Source of the DNA: JACRCG01 sp041675485
GTDB lineage: Bacteria > Desulfobacterota > Desulfuromonadia > Geobacterales > Pseudopelobacteraceae
Assembly (NCBI GenBank): GCA_041675485.1
Contig: JBAYTT010000001.1
Location: 1-64,000 of the forward strand
Length of the DNA: 64,000 bases
Direction of reading: 5' to 3'
Position numbers and translations under genes: made by a program. Each line of letters begins with the position of its first letter. The stretch's first letter is position 1. Shown piece after piece: positions 52,724 through 61,248 of this stretch. The notes below the pieces were generated by a model, which saw only the letters and a list, made by a program, of their open reading frames with translations, did no database searches and had not been told where the DNA came from.

Positions 52724-53524
52724 CTACCAGACGATACTGTGTTTCATGGCAAAAAAAGTGAACAATACGACGATGAAGCCGAGTATTGAAAGAATGGCGG
52801 CCCGCTTTCCGCGCCAGCCGATGGTAAGTCGCCCATGCAGAAGCGCCGCATAGATAAGCCAGATGACCAGCGACCAGGTCTGCTTGGGGTCCCATATCCA
52901 GTAGCTCCCCATAGCCTTTTCTGACCAGATGGAGCCGGATATGATCGCAACGGTCAATAACGGGAAACCGACTGTCAGGCAGCGATAACTGATCTCGTCC
53001 ATTGTCTCAAGTGAAGGTAGTCTTTGGAACAGTGCACCAAGATGCTTCTTTTTGAGAAAATAACGCTGAATAAGATACACGACTGCAACTCCCGCCGCGA
53101 TGGTGAAACAGGCATAACTGCCGAAAGCCAGTAGCGCGTGAAACCAGAACCAGTTACTCTGCAGAACAGGCGAAAGCTGGCGGACCTCCGCATGTAACGA
53201 ACTGGATGCAAGCAGCAACATTAAAGCGACGGGAATAATAAAAGAACCGAGCGTCGTCACTTTGTATCTACGTTCAAAGAAAATAAAGGCGCCCACTATG
53301 GCGAGACTAAAAAATGACAACGATTCCTGCATGTTGGTGAGCGGAAGATATCTCATCTTGCTGGCCAGATGGATTGTTGAAAGCAGATGTGCAGTGAATC
53401 CGGCAACCAGTATGCGACCGGCCCAGCGTGTCAGCAATGGAGATGTACGCACCAGACAGGCAAGATAAGCAGCGGTTGCACCACCGTATAACGCCACGGT
53501 CAGAAAGAAAAACAGATGTGTCAT
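52724..53524 (-). CDS. CcsA/HemX-type cytochrome c assembly membrane protein
   Basis: 266 residues with about eight membrane spans. The WWD-like stretch lies in GSYWIWDPKQTWSLVIWLIY, and conserved histidines occur in the membrane domain. Proteins of this type take part in haem delivery to apocytochromes c (CcsA) or affect HemA levels (HemX). The position between the siroheme gene and hemA fits either. The ATG overlaps the upstream stop by 4 bp. Confidence 0.9.
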   Translation of the reverse strand: MTHLFFFLTVALYGGATAAYLACLVRTSPLLTRWAGRILVAGFTAHLLSTIHLASKMRYLPLTNMQESLSFFSLAIVGAFIFFERRYKVTTLGSFIIPVALMLLLASSSLHAEVRQLSPVLQSNWFWFHALLAFGSYACFTIAAGVAVVYLIQRYFLKKKHLGALFQRLPSLETMDEISYRCLTVGFPLLTVAIISGSIWSEKAMGSYWIWDPKQTWSLVIWLIYAALLHGRLTIGWRGKRAAILSILGFIVVLFTFFAMKHSIVW

Positions 53525-54141
53525 GGCAATGATTCCTTGCGGTCAGTGTGCTCTGCAAGCAGTTTCGTGGCAAGCGAGCGTAAAACCTGACTATTGTAAG
53601 TGCTTGAACTCCCGTTCGTCAACAGCTTTTCTCGTTCTACAGCCAGCTGGTCAAGGATGGTTCCGTATTCTGTGCCGATAATACCGGCAATGCGATCCCT
53701 TACATCAGCGGCAAACGTCGGACAACGGCCACCGGTTGAAACCGCAATTTCAAGAGCGCCGCGGTGAAGAATTGCCGGAAAGGTACAGTCCCCCAGCCCA
53801 GGATTGTCGGCAACGGCAACAAGAATCCGCCGGGCACGCGCATCAGCGCACACTTGTTCGTTCACAAGAATGTTGTCGGTGGCGGCAATCACCAGATGCG
53901 CATTGCTCAAATCAGATTCAACATAATTTCCAAGTTTTATCTCGAAGTCATTCGATTTTTTAAGAATCGAAATTTCGGTACAAATAGCTAACGCCACCAC
54001 CCTGACTAACGCGCCTGCTGCCAGCAGGGTACGGAGCTTCCGCAAGGCAACAGTGCCACCGCCGACGATAACAGCATGCTTGCCCTCCATCCGTATGTTA
54101 AGTGCCAGCGTGGTCATGACCCGTTCTCCGTGAACCGGCAT
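53521..54141 (-). CDS. siroheme synthase N-domain (precorrin-2 dehydrogenase/ferrochelatase)
   Basis: 206 residues, equivalent to the N-terminal CysG/Met8 part. The NAD-binding motif is HAVIVGGGTVALRKLRTLL, followed by LVIAATDN and ALEIAVSTGGRCPTFAADVR. It oxidises precorrin-2 and inserts iron to give siroheme. ATG 54141 has GAGGAG 6 bases upstream; ATG 54144 and an internal ATG at 54117 are alternatives. It is the first gene of the tetrapyrrole operon (54.1 to 48.2 kb) and is divergent from trxA. Confidence 0.92.
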   Translation of the reverse strand: MPVHGERVMTTLALNIRMEGKHAVIVGGGTVALRKLRTLLAAGALVRVVALAICTEISILKKSNDFEIKLGNYVESDLSNAHLVIAATDNILVNEQVCADARARRILVAVADNPGLGDCTFPAILHRGALEIAVSTGGRCPTFAADVRDRIAGIIGTEYGTILDQLAVEREKLLTNGSSSTYNSQVLRSLATKLLAEHTDRKESLP

Positions 54142-54261
54142 CATACTCTCCTCTTGCTTCCTTTTCAACGATATGCATCAACCGAGTTTGCTCTTGATTT
54201 TTTCAGTGTCTGGTATATCATCCTGAGAAAGCAACCATGCACTCAAAGGAGAACTAAACAG

Positions 54262-54591
54262 ATGGCCAGTGAAAATGTCCTCGCATTTACCGATGCAAAT
54301 TTTGACCGAGAGGTGTTGCAGTCCGACATCCCGGTTCTCGTTGATTTTTGGGCAACATGGTGCGCCCCCTGCAAAGCAATTGCACCTCTAATTGAAACCA
54401 TTGCAGATGAATATGCCGGTAAAGTGAAAATCGGCAAAGTCAACGTCGATGAGAACCAGGCGACCCCGGGCAAATATGGAGTTCGGGGTATCCCTACCAT
54501 AATTTTATTCAAGAACGGTGCAGTACTCGATCAAGTTGTCGGAGCTGTTCCGAAATCTCAGCTTGATGCGTTGATTGCCAAAGCGCTTTAA
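54262..54591 (+). CDS. trxA: thioredoxin
   Basis: 109 residues with the active site WCAPC in VDFWATWCAPCKAIAP and the cis-Pro in GIPTIILFKNG. The length is typical. It is a cytoplasmic dithiol reductant. AAAGGAGA lies before the ATG. It is followed 6 bp later by a gene for an exported thioredoxin-like protein, so they form an operon. Confidence 0.97.
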   Translation: MASENVLAFTDANFDREVLQSDIPVLVDFWATWCAPCKAIAPLIETIADEYAGKVKIGKVNVDENQATPGKYGVRGIPTIILFKNGAVLDQVVGAVPKSQLDALIAKAL

Positions 54592-54597
54592 GGGCAA

Positions 54598-55116
54598 ATG
54601 AGCTTCGTATCACCTCTTATCAGAGTACTGCTGGTCACCATAGCCGCATCATTCCTGGCCGCGCCCGGTCCGTCTGATGCGGCTCCTCGACCGGGACAGC
54701 CGGTTCCGAACTTCAAAGTTATTTCCACCACAGGTCAAACCATCTCCATGGGAAACTATCATGGACATGTACTTATTCTTGATTTTTTTGCCACCTGGTG
54801 CCAGCCATGCCGCCAATCGATACCTCATTTGGTTGAGTTGAACCGCAAATATGGCAAACAGGGTCTCCAGATACTCGGACTGAGTGTAGACGAGGATGGC
54901 GAGCGGGTGGTCAAAACCTTTACCGAGGAGTTCCGGGTAAATTATCCACTTGCATTGGCAGGAGATGCGACCACGGTTGATTTTGGCATCAGGTCGGTGC
55001 CAATCATGTATCTGGTCGATAAAAAAGGAACAATTGTAGATGTATATCGTGGTTATTCCGGTGAAATGATCCGCTCGCTGGAACAGTCAATCAAGCGTCT
55101 ACTGGCGGAGAAGTAA
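54598..55116 (+). CDS. TlpA/ResA-like exported thiol-disulfide oxidoreductase
   Basis: 172 residues. A signal peptide or anchor (about 1-28) is followed by a TlpA-type domain with active site WCQPC in LDFFATWCQPCRQSIPHL and cis-Pro in SVPIMYLVDKKG. It should reduce disulfides outside the cytoplasm, possibly in cytochrome c maturation next to the tetrapyrrole operon. Its 3' end overlaps truA on the opposite strand by 26 bp. Confidence 0.93.
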   Translation: MSFVSPLIRVLLVTIAASFLAAPGPSDAAPRPGQPVPNFKVISTTGQTISMGNYHGHVLILDFFATWCQPCRQSIPHLVELNRKYGKQGLQILGLSVDEDGERVVKTFTEEFRVNYPLALAGDATTVDFGIRSVPIMYLVDKKGTIVDVYRGYSGEMIRSLEQSIKRLLAEK

Positions 55117-55858
55117 ATTCCTCGGGATACACTACCTGGATCAGACATAAACCGCAGGCCGGAGCTGTACTGCCGGCCTCTTTTCTATCCCCGCTTTCCA
55201 GTAGTCTGTCTATATCTGATGGTGTAAAGCGCCCCTTTCCTACGTCAACAAGTGTACCGACCATCACACGCACCATGTTTTTCAGGAATCCTCCCCCAGT
55301 AACATCAATGGAAATGCGAACACCCATTCGAGTTATCTTGACAGAGTCTATCCGCCTGACAGTAGTCTTTGCGACACAATTTGAGGCACGAAACGCAGCA
55401 AAATCGTGGATTCCTATAAAACGGCGAGCGGCCTCTTCCATTACGGCAATATCAAGCGGCTCCCGAACCTGCCAACTGTATAACCGGTCGAGTGGTGAAC
55501 GAACTGCGGAATTGATAATGGTATACCGATACTGCTTGGCATATGCCATGGTAATCGGCTTGAAATCTTCTGCCACAAAGCGGGCATCCTGGATAGCAAC
55601 ATCGGCAGGAAGAAAACGGTTCGCTCCTTCCACAAAAGCTCTCAACGGCAGATTTCGGCTTGTCGTAAATGAGGCAGCCATGGCAAGGGCATGCACACCT
55701 GCGTCGGTTCTGCCAGAAGAACGTACCTGGACGCGCTCCTTAAGCAATTGCTCAAGTGCTTCCTCAACAACCTGCTGTACCGCCAAGCCGTTTGGCTGCA
55801 CCTGCCAACCTGAATAGTTCGTGCCATCGTAAGATATTGTCACCAATACGGTTGGCAC
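55091..55858 (-). CDS. truA: tRNA pseudouridine synthase A
   Basis: 255 residues: LVTISYDGTNYSGWQVQPN, catalytic Asp in RSSGRTDAGVHA and GGGFLKNMVRVMVGTL. It makes pseudouridine at positions 38-40 of tRNAs. The start codon is GTG 55858, one base after the hslO stop, which suggests coupled translation. Confidence 0.96.
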   Translation of the reverse strand: MPTVLVTISYDGTNYSGWQVQPNGLAVQQVVEEALEQLLKERVQVRSSGRTDAGVHALAMAASFTTSRNLPLRAFVEGANRFLPADVAIQDARFVAEDFKPITMAYAKQYRYTIINSAVRSPLDRLYSWQVREPLDIAVMEEAARRFIGIHDFAAFRASNCVAKTTVRRIDSVKITRMGVRISIDVTGGGFLKNMVRVMVGTLVDVGKGRFTPSDIDRLLESGDRKEAGSTAPACGLCLIQVVYPEEFTSPPVDA

Positions 55859-55859
55859 G

Positions 55860-56750
55860 CTAGCGCTCGGACTGTTCTGAAGCTTGAGCGATCAATCCAT
55901 CCAGTTCATCAGCTCCCAGAGTGTATGTTTTACGGCAGAATTCGCAGGTTACTTCAGCACCGCTATCCTTCGTCCTCATATCCCGCAATTCCTCACTCCC
56001 AAGAGTAAGCAGAGCCCGCTCTACCTTTTCCTGCCCGCAACCGCATCGAAAAAAAATATCATGGGATTCAAGAACGGTATAGGGAATATCGCCAAATAGC
56101 TCACGAATGACCCCTTCCGCCCCTCCATCTTCAAGCATCCTGGACAAAGCAGGCAATCCTGCAATCCGCGCCATTATTTTTTCAATCTCACCTTCATCTG
56201 CCTTCGGCAATGCCTGGATCAGAAAACCTCCGCAGATTACAACGTGTCCATCATCAGCAAGAGTTGCCCCCAGTCCGACCGCAGATGGGGTCTGCTCGGA
56301 ATCGGTCAAATAATAGGCCAGATCTTCGCCTACCTCACTGCTGACCAATTGAACAACGCCTGGATACGGTCGCCCGCCAGCGCCGAGATCCTTGGAAACG
56401 GTCAGGAAGCCTGCCCTGCCGATCAAACCCGCCACATTCCATTTTCCATTAACCGGCTCAATAGTGGCGGAAGGATTGCCAACACAACCACGAACCGCTC
56501 CGTCACTGTCCGCTTCGATAATCATCTTGTGAAGCGGGCCATTTCCCTCAAATTTGAGCGCAGTCCTCTGGCCATCCTTGAGCAGGGCGCCCATCAGCGC
56601 TCCGCCCGCCAGCCCACGGGAAAGCGCGATGCTTGCAGGCGCCGAGGTCTGTTGAAGTGCACAGACTTCTCGTGCAAGAACACTTGCGTTACACACAAGC
56701 ACCCTGATGCCTCCTGACAGGCATAGTGCCCTAACTATCTGATCAGCCAT
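55860..56750 (-). CDS. hslO: redox-regulated chaperone Hsp33
   Basis: 296 residues ending in the zinc-binding redox switch, with four cysteines as CGC (FFRCGCGQEKVERAL) and CEFC. The N-terminal core contains GGALMGALLKDGQRTALKF. It is an ATP-independent holdase activated by oxidation. It is upstream of truA on the same strand. Confidence 0.96.
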   Translation of the reverse strand: MADQIVRALCLSGGIRVLVCNASVLAREVCALQQTSAPASIALSRGLAGGALMGALLKDGQRTALKFEGNGPLHKMIIEADSDGAVRGCVGNPSATIEPVNGKWNVAGLIGRAGFLTVSKDLGAGGRPYPGVVQLVSSEVGEDLAYYLTDSEQTPSAVGLGATLADDGHVVICGGFLIQALPKADEGEIEKIMARIAGLPALSRMLEDGGAEGVIRELFGDIPYTVLESHDIFFRCGCGQEKVERALLTLGSEELRDMRTKDSGAEVTCEFCRKTYTLGADELDGLIAQASEQSER

Positions 56751-56885
56751 TTTTGTGACCTCTTTTATGTTCGTTGGATGTATTAATTACGTGGTGTAGC
56801 CCGAATACAATTGGAAAATGCACCTATTCTGGCCATACGTTACGACTGCCAATACCGTAACAGCACTATACTACTGCATCACGCA

Positions 56886-56920
56886 CAAAAAAAGCCGCAT
56901 CTTTCGATGCGGCTTTTTTC
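56886..56920 (-). terminator. rho-independent terminator
   Basis: AAAAAAGCCGCAT and ATGCGGCTTTTTT form a perfect hairpin just after the stop of the Lys/Ala-rich protein gene. Confidence 0.85.
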
Positions 56921-56939
56921 AGCGTTCGCTAAAAGCGAA

Positions 56940-57203
56940 TTACTTTGCTTTAGGAGCTTCTGCAGGTGCAGCAGGAGCAGCTGCCTCTTCTTTTTTCTTG
57001 TCTGCTTTTTTAGCTTTCTTTGCTTTCTTTGCTTTCTTAGCAGGCTTAGCAGGCTTAGCGTCTTTCTTTGCATCAGCAGCAGGAGCAGCAACGTCAGCAC
57101 CAGCAGCAGGAGCAGCAGGCTTTGCAGCATCAGCAGCGAAAACAACAGCAGAGAAAGAAACAGCTACGAGGGCGGCTACGATTGTGGACAGAACTTTTTT
57201 CAT
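56940..57203 (-). CDS. exported Lys/Ala-rich low-complexity protein
   Basis: 87 residues: a signal peptide (MKKVLSTIVAALVAVSFSAV, cleavage near VFA-AD), then an Ala/Pro stretch and a basic block made of KKA/KPAK units, ending in Ala/Pro again. It resembles histone H1-like tails, but the signal peptide points to the periplasm or outside. A strong GGAGG lies upstream of the ATG and a perfect terminator follows, so expression is likely. Function unknown. Confidence 0.8.
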   Translation of the reverse strand: MKKVLSTIVAALVAVSFSAVVFAADAAKPAAPAAGADVAAPAADAKKDAKPAKPAKKAKKAKKAKKADKKKEEAAAPAAPAEAPKAK

Positions 57204-57402
57204 TTGTACTACCTCCAAAGGGAATGTGTTTGATTAAACTTTGCAGGTGCCGTGCCAGAAAAAGTGTTTATCACAACTATCAGTTATTTATACAAATTAT
57301 GTAAATATGTCCCTTATTTATCCCGTCATGACTACCTCATACACAACATACGTTACCTTATATGCGGTATATTTTTGAAAGAGAGTACTTGGCCGACAGG
57401 TT

Positions 57403-58416
57403 TCAAAATTGACTATAATAGGTACGATACCAGTCAACAAATCGAGCAATTCCATCTTCGATGCTCGTGTTTGGGCTGAATCCTACCGCATCCGCCAAAT
57501 CAGCTACATCGGCATACGTTACGAGCACTTCTCCCGGCTGTATCGGGAGAAGATTTTTTTCAGCTTTTTTTCCAAGGCACGCTTCCATAATCTCAATAAA
57601 ACGGCCAAGCTCAACCGGTTGGTGGTTGCCGATATTATAAATTCGATATGGCGCGGAACTCGTACCCGGATCAGGCATTTCAGCGTTCCAGGAAGGATCT
57701 GGACTCGGGATATGTTCCATCACCCGAACGACTCCCTCGATAATGTCATCAATGTAGGTGAAGTCTCGCTGCATCCGGCCATGGTTGAATACATCGATAG
57801 GTCGTCCTTCCAGAATCGCTTTGGTAAAGGAAAAATAGGCCATGTCGGGACGTCCCCACGGGCCGTAGGCCGTAAAAAATCTCAAGCCGGTAACTGGAAG
57901 GGCAAACAGGTGCGAATAGGTATGCGCCATCAGTTCATTGGACTTTTTGGTGGCGGCATAGAGAGAAACCGGATGATCAACGGGATGATGCTCTGAAAAC
58001 GGCACCGTGGTATTGGCACCATACACTGAACTTGACGAAGCATAGACAAGATGCTTGACGTTCGTCTGTCGGCACCCCTCCAGAATATTCAGGAAACCGC
58101 AAATATTGCTGTCGATATAAGCGTGCGGGTTCTGGAGCGAATAGCGGACTCCTGCCTGAGCGGCAAGATTAATAACATAGTCGAACTGTCCGTCCTGAAA
58201 CAGGCTTTCTACGCATGATCGATCCTCCAACGCACCACGAACAAAAGTAAACCCTTCCAAACCTTCCAGAATAGCGAGGCGATCCTCTTTAAGGGAAACC
58301 TCGTAATAGTCATTCAGGTTGTCGAATCCGGTAACCTGGTGCCCATTCAGCAACAAACGCTGCACAAGGTGAAAACCGATAAATCCGGCAGCGCCGGTAA
58401 CAAGGATCCTGCTCAT
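57403..58416 (-). CDS. NAD-dependent sugar epimerase (UDP-glucuronate 4-epimerase-like)
   Basis: 337 residues of the extended SDR family: GAAGFIGFHLVQRLL (NAD binding), YASSSSVYG, catalytic YAATKK and RFFTAYGPWGRPDMAYF, which is typical of UDP-glucuronate 4-epimerases. It would supply UDP-galacturonate for surface polysaccharide. It is a single gene in this window with no polysaccharide cluster around it. Confidence 0.9.
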   Translation of the reverse strand: MSRILVTGAAGFIGFHLVQRLLLNGHQVTGFDNLNDYYEVSLKEDRLAILEGLEGFTFVRGALEDRSCVESLFQDGQFDYVINLAAQAGVRYSLQNPHAYIDSNICGFLNILEGCRQTNVKHLVYASSSSVYGANTTVPFSEHHPVDHPVSLYAATKKSNELMAHTYSHLFALPVTGLRFFTAYGPWGRPDMAYFSFTKAILEGRPIDVFNHGRMQRDFTYIDDIIEGVVRVMEHIPSPDPSWNAEMPDPGTSSAPYRIYNIGNHQPVELGRFIEIMEACLGKKAEKNLLPIQPGEVLVTYADVADLADAVGFSPNTSIEDGIARFVDWYRTYYSQF

Positions 58417-58469
58417 GCCGCTTTCCTTTCCAGGCTACGGGACAGAATAAAATGCATAACGAACGTATT

Positions 58470-58575
58470 CCGCTTTCTCCAACGGGAGATCGCCGTAATC
58501 ATCGGATTACTTCGAGCGAAGAGGCAATATAATCCAAGAATTATCAAATCTCCAGATTATATTCCATTTTCCGAA
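58470..58575 (+). pseudogene. decayed fragment of an XRE-family regulator gene
   Basis: The translated text LQREIAVIIGL ... QYNPRIIK..DYIPF matches LQREVAEIIGV ... QYNPRIIKFLGYIPF of the regulator at 63122-63583. About 12-15 residues between these blocks are deleted, and both ends are missing. The DNA at about 58525-58565 is nearly identical to 63325-63365 (about 38 of 42). It lies in a 316-bp gap between two minus-strand genes that has no other gene. Confidence 0.7.
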
Positions 58576-58649
58576 CGGTGCGCTCAAGTCGTTGAAGACG
58601 TTCCGGAAAGGATGCGACCACCATCAGAAAGGTTATTAACTCAGAAATA

Positions 58650-58677
58650 GTAAAGACGGCCATGTGGCCGTCTTTAC
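58650..58677 (-). terminator. perfect palindromic terminator hairpin
   Basis: A 28-base perfect palindrome, stem GTAAAGACGGCCA/TGGCCGTCTTTAC, lies 55 bases after the stop of the Spy-like gene. Confidence 0.65.
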
Positions 58678-58732
58678 ATTCAATTTAAGTATTACAGGAA
58701 ACTATTGGCTTTAACGCTCTGGTAAAACCGGA

Positions 58733-59218
58733 CTATGGCTTGGGGTGTTGGACCGGCGGGCTGGCATTGGTGCCAAGGCGAGCCTTGCGGTTCTCCTGGA
58801 TCCTTTTCTGCTTGTTGGCCTTAATTTCCTTACTAACCAGATTATGCTTCTCAATCTGCTCCGGAGTCATAACGGCCTGCATTTTGGCAATCGTTTCCGT
58901 GCGTAACACTTCGACTTTTGCCTGGATCTGTTTTGGACTGAGATTATCGTCTTTCCTGATCTCCAGCAACTGGGCGTATTCGTCTTTAAGCATCGGCCTG
59001 ATCTGCTTCTGCTGCTCGGCAGTCAGCTTCAAACCCTTGGACAGACGCTTCAACTGCACCTCCGGTGCCGGCAACATTTTTTCACTCGCGCTCCTCTTCT
59101 TTACCTGTTGCGCTACGGTCTTCTCTTTGACTGCCTGCACGTCTGTCTCGGCCATGGCTACGGAAACGATACTCCATGTCACGACTGCTACCAAAAGCAC
59201 TGCCAGTTTCTTTTTCAT
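58733..59218 (-). CDS. Spy/CpxP-like periplasmic protein
   Basis: 161 residues: a signal peptide (MKKKLAVLLVAVVTWSIVSV, cleavage after AMA), then a helical, charged protein with two LTxxQ-like motifs (LKLTAEQQKQIRPML and VMTPEQIEKHNLV) that define the Spy/CpxP group. These are periplasmic chaperones or stress sensors. GGGAGG precedes ATG 59218; the longer frame is not supported. The C-terminus is basic. Confidence 0.85.
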   Translation of the reverse strand: MKKKLAVLLVAVVTWSIVSVAMAETDVQAVKEKTVAQQVKKRSASEKMLPAPEVQLKRLSKGLKLTAEQQKQIRPMLKDEYAQLLEIRKDDNLSPKQIQAKVEVLRTETIAKMQAVMTPEQIEKHNLVSKEIKANKQKRIQENRKARLGTNASPPVQHPKP

Positions 59219-59554
59219 ACACACCTCCCTTTTTATGATAACCAGCTGATTCTGCACACCGCATCGGCACTACTCTCATAATTAGTTATAGTTTTTACTC
59301 TTTCTTTGAGCCGTGCGCAACGCAACAATGATTCTTCTTTCAGTACGGCATTCGCTGAGTACCGTTTAGTGATAAATTATTACTCCCTTTTTGAATTTTA
59401 CAAGCCCCGTCAAAAAAACGCCGATAATTTATCAGATTGTGAAAATAATTCCTGATCGGCCTAGCCAAGGCGCCCGGTATAAATCATAAAACGAACCACC
59501 GTCTTTTGAAGGCAACCACCCCGGAATCTCACCGAGCAGCGTATTATTGAACGT
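59219..59554. other. 336-bp intergenic region
   Basis: No gene is supported. It must contain the Spy-like gene promoter. A GCCGATAA at 59420-59427 resembles a sigma-28 -10 box, but no TAAA lies at the right distance and no plus-strand gene follows. Confidence 0.45.
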
Positions 59555-60055
59555 TTATCCCTTTTCCAGCAGTCCATAGCCGAAAACCTTGTACTTCTCC
59601 AGCTTCTGTTTGGCTTTTTCAGAAGCTTTAAGCGTTCCGGAATTTATCCGCCTCAGAGCATCTTCAGTGATCGAAAGGAACTTCACGTAATCATCCTGAT
59701 TAAAAGCTTTTTTTGCTTCGCTTATATACACCCTGACTGTTTTGAAGTGATAGTTTTTATGGGGTATCGCAAGCCGGGGCTGGAGCTTCAGCTGTTCTTT
59801 TACCTGCTCCACAGGTTGTGGCGCCGGTATGGGTAGGGTGGGGGAAGAAAGCGGATTGGAATTATCCATCCGGGATGCGGGGTTGTATATGGTGGAAGCC
59901 GGATTTTTGATGTCTGTTGCCGGGTTATAGATCTTGTTAGCAGGGTTGTCAATCTTGTCGGCCGGGTTATCAATCGTATAAATTGCCGACAGTGCTGATG
60001 TATATAAACCTAGCAGTATTGCCGCAATTCCGGTTAACGATCTTATCAGAGTCAT
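59555..60055 (-). CDS. exported protein with NPA heptad repeats
   Basis: 166 residues: a signal peptide (TLIRSLTGIAAILLGLYTSA), then five tandem seven-residue units of the form I-x-N-P-A-x-x (about residues 27-61), a Pro-rich linker and a helical basic C-terminal half (VRVYISEAKKAFNQDDYVKF). ATG 60055 directly follows GGAGGGGGA. The repeat resembles other regular beta-solenoid or linker repeats, but I do not recognise it. Function unknown. Confidence 0.8.
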   Translation of the reverse strand: MTLIRSLTGIAAILLGLYTSALSAIYTIDNPADKIDNPANKIYNPATDIKNPASTIYNPASRMDNSNPLSSPTLPIPAPQPVEQVKEQLKLQPRLAIPHKNYHFKTVRVYISEAKKAFNQDDYVKFLSITEDALRRINSGTLKASEKAKQKLEKYKVFGYGLLEKG

Positions 60056-60089
60056 TCCCCCTCCGATCACACTTCAAAATTTTAGTGCG

Positions 60090-60713
60090 TTAGCCGCATA
60101 CTTTGTCCGGCAGCGCATCGATCAATTCAACCAGACTGGTAACAGAAATGTCGGCCAACTCCGGCCAACGGAACGCGCTACTGTTGTCCACATGAATGGT
60201 CGCAGTGCCGGCGGCGCGTCCCACCTGCAGGTCAAACAGGTAGTCCCCCACCATCACCGTTTCATCGGGATTACTTCCCCAGCCGGTGAGGAGCTTCTCG
60301 ATCCCCTCGGGATGCGGCTTGGGAGCAGCGTCTCCTCGTCCGAGGACGTCTTCGGAGGTGAAATAGCCCTTAAGACCTATCTGGCCAAGGGTATGGAGAG
60401 CAATTTCCCGCGTATTGCGGGTAAGAATTCCGACGCGGGCGCCGCGCCGGAACAACTGATCGAGCAGCCTCTCTGCTCCGGGAGCTGCAGCTGTCCTGCC
60501 AGCCAGTTCATACTCGATCTCGATCAACCGCGCGTGCCGCGCCTCGGATTCAAAGAACGGCAGGGAAGCAATGAACTGTAGAATATCGGTATCAGCCTCA
60601 GCCATCCCGAGCGCACTCCGGATAGCGGGAAAATTATGAACCGGAATGGTCAAGGTTCCGTCCAGGTCAAAAATCCAGCAACGACGGGCGAGGATGTGTT
60701 GATGAGTAGTCAT
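60090..60713 (-). CDS. HAD-family phosphatase (phosphoglycolate-phosphatase-like)
   Basis: 207 residues with all HAD motifs: WIFDLDGTLT (motif I), ILTRNTRE (motif II), KPHPEGIEKLL (motif III) and MVGDYLFDLQVG (motif IV). The substrate is unknown. ATG 60713 gives the usual HAD start just before motif I; ATG 60740 is possible. Neither has a strong ribosome site. A long upstream extension overlaps the DUF3024 gene on the other strand and is rejected. Confidence 0.88.
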   Translation of the reverse strand: MTTHQHILARRCWIFDLDGTLTIPVHNFPAIRSALGMAEADTDILQFIASLPFFESEARHARLIEIEYELAGRTAAAPGAERLLDQLFRRGARVGILTRNTREIALHTLGQIGLKGYFTSEDVLGRGDAAPKPHPEGIEKLLTGWGSNPDETVMVGDYLFDLQVGRAAGTATIHVDNSSAFRWPELADISVTSLVELIDALPDKVCG

Positions 60714-60867
60714 GTCTGAAGAATACCTTTTTTCAGCCATTACGGCAACGTCCGACTCTACTGCGTCAGGGGAAATTTGTTTCGCTTCAATAGTGGCGGG
60801 AATTAATATAGAATCGGCAGCGGCAAGCGGAAGGTGAACTGTTTTTGGAAAAAGGAACTTGGAAAAC

Positions 60868-61203
60868 ATGGCATTACCTGAAACAGAACTGCAGCGGGTT
60901 GACACACTGCTGGGAAACCTTTGTGAGCAACGGAACATTCCGGACCAGGTCAAGTTGCAACTTGACATCAAGGGCAACAGAGTCGTCCTGACCGAGTCCC
61001 GCCCGCTCTTCATAGATCCCGGCATCTGGAATGAAATCAAAATCGCCCAGTTTGAATACAGCCCTGAATCACTAAACTGGACATTGTACTGGTATGACAG
61101 AAAGAACAGGCGCCAGCCGTATCCCACCGGGAGAAACAAGGATACGCTTGAGAAATTGGTACGCGAAGTTGATTCGGACCCGACAGGAATATTTTGGGAA
61201 TGA
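60868..61203 (+). CDS. DUF3024 family protein
   Basis: 111 residues, soluble. PLFIDPGIWNEIKIAQFEYS, WTLYWYDRKNRRQPYP and the C-terminal VDSDPTGIFWE are typical of DUF3024. AAGGA lies 12 bases before ATG 60868, and a TTG three codons earlier is an alternative start. It is the only plus-strand gene between 55.1 and 63.1 kb apart from decayed sequence. Function unknown. Confidence 0.85.
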   Translation: MALPETELQRVDTLLGNLCEQRNIPDQVKLQLDIKGNRVVLTESRPLFIDPGIWNEIKIAQFEYSPESLNWTLYWYDRKNRRQPYPTGRNKDTLEKLVREVDSDPTGIFWE

Positions 61204-61248
61204 GGGGAACGTAATAACTATAATAGAACTTTCGTAATAAATTTTTCG

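Noticed and set aside
59420..59427. Sigma-28 flagellar promoter (GCCGATAA)
   Set aside because: No TAAA is found at the correct spacing and no plus-strand gene lies downstream within a reasonable distance.
60714..61139. 142-residue N-terminal extension of the HAD phosphatase
   Set aside because: It is antisense to the DUF3024 gene and has no HAD similarity; the fold begins just after ATG 60713.
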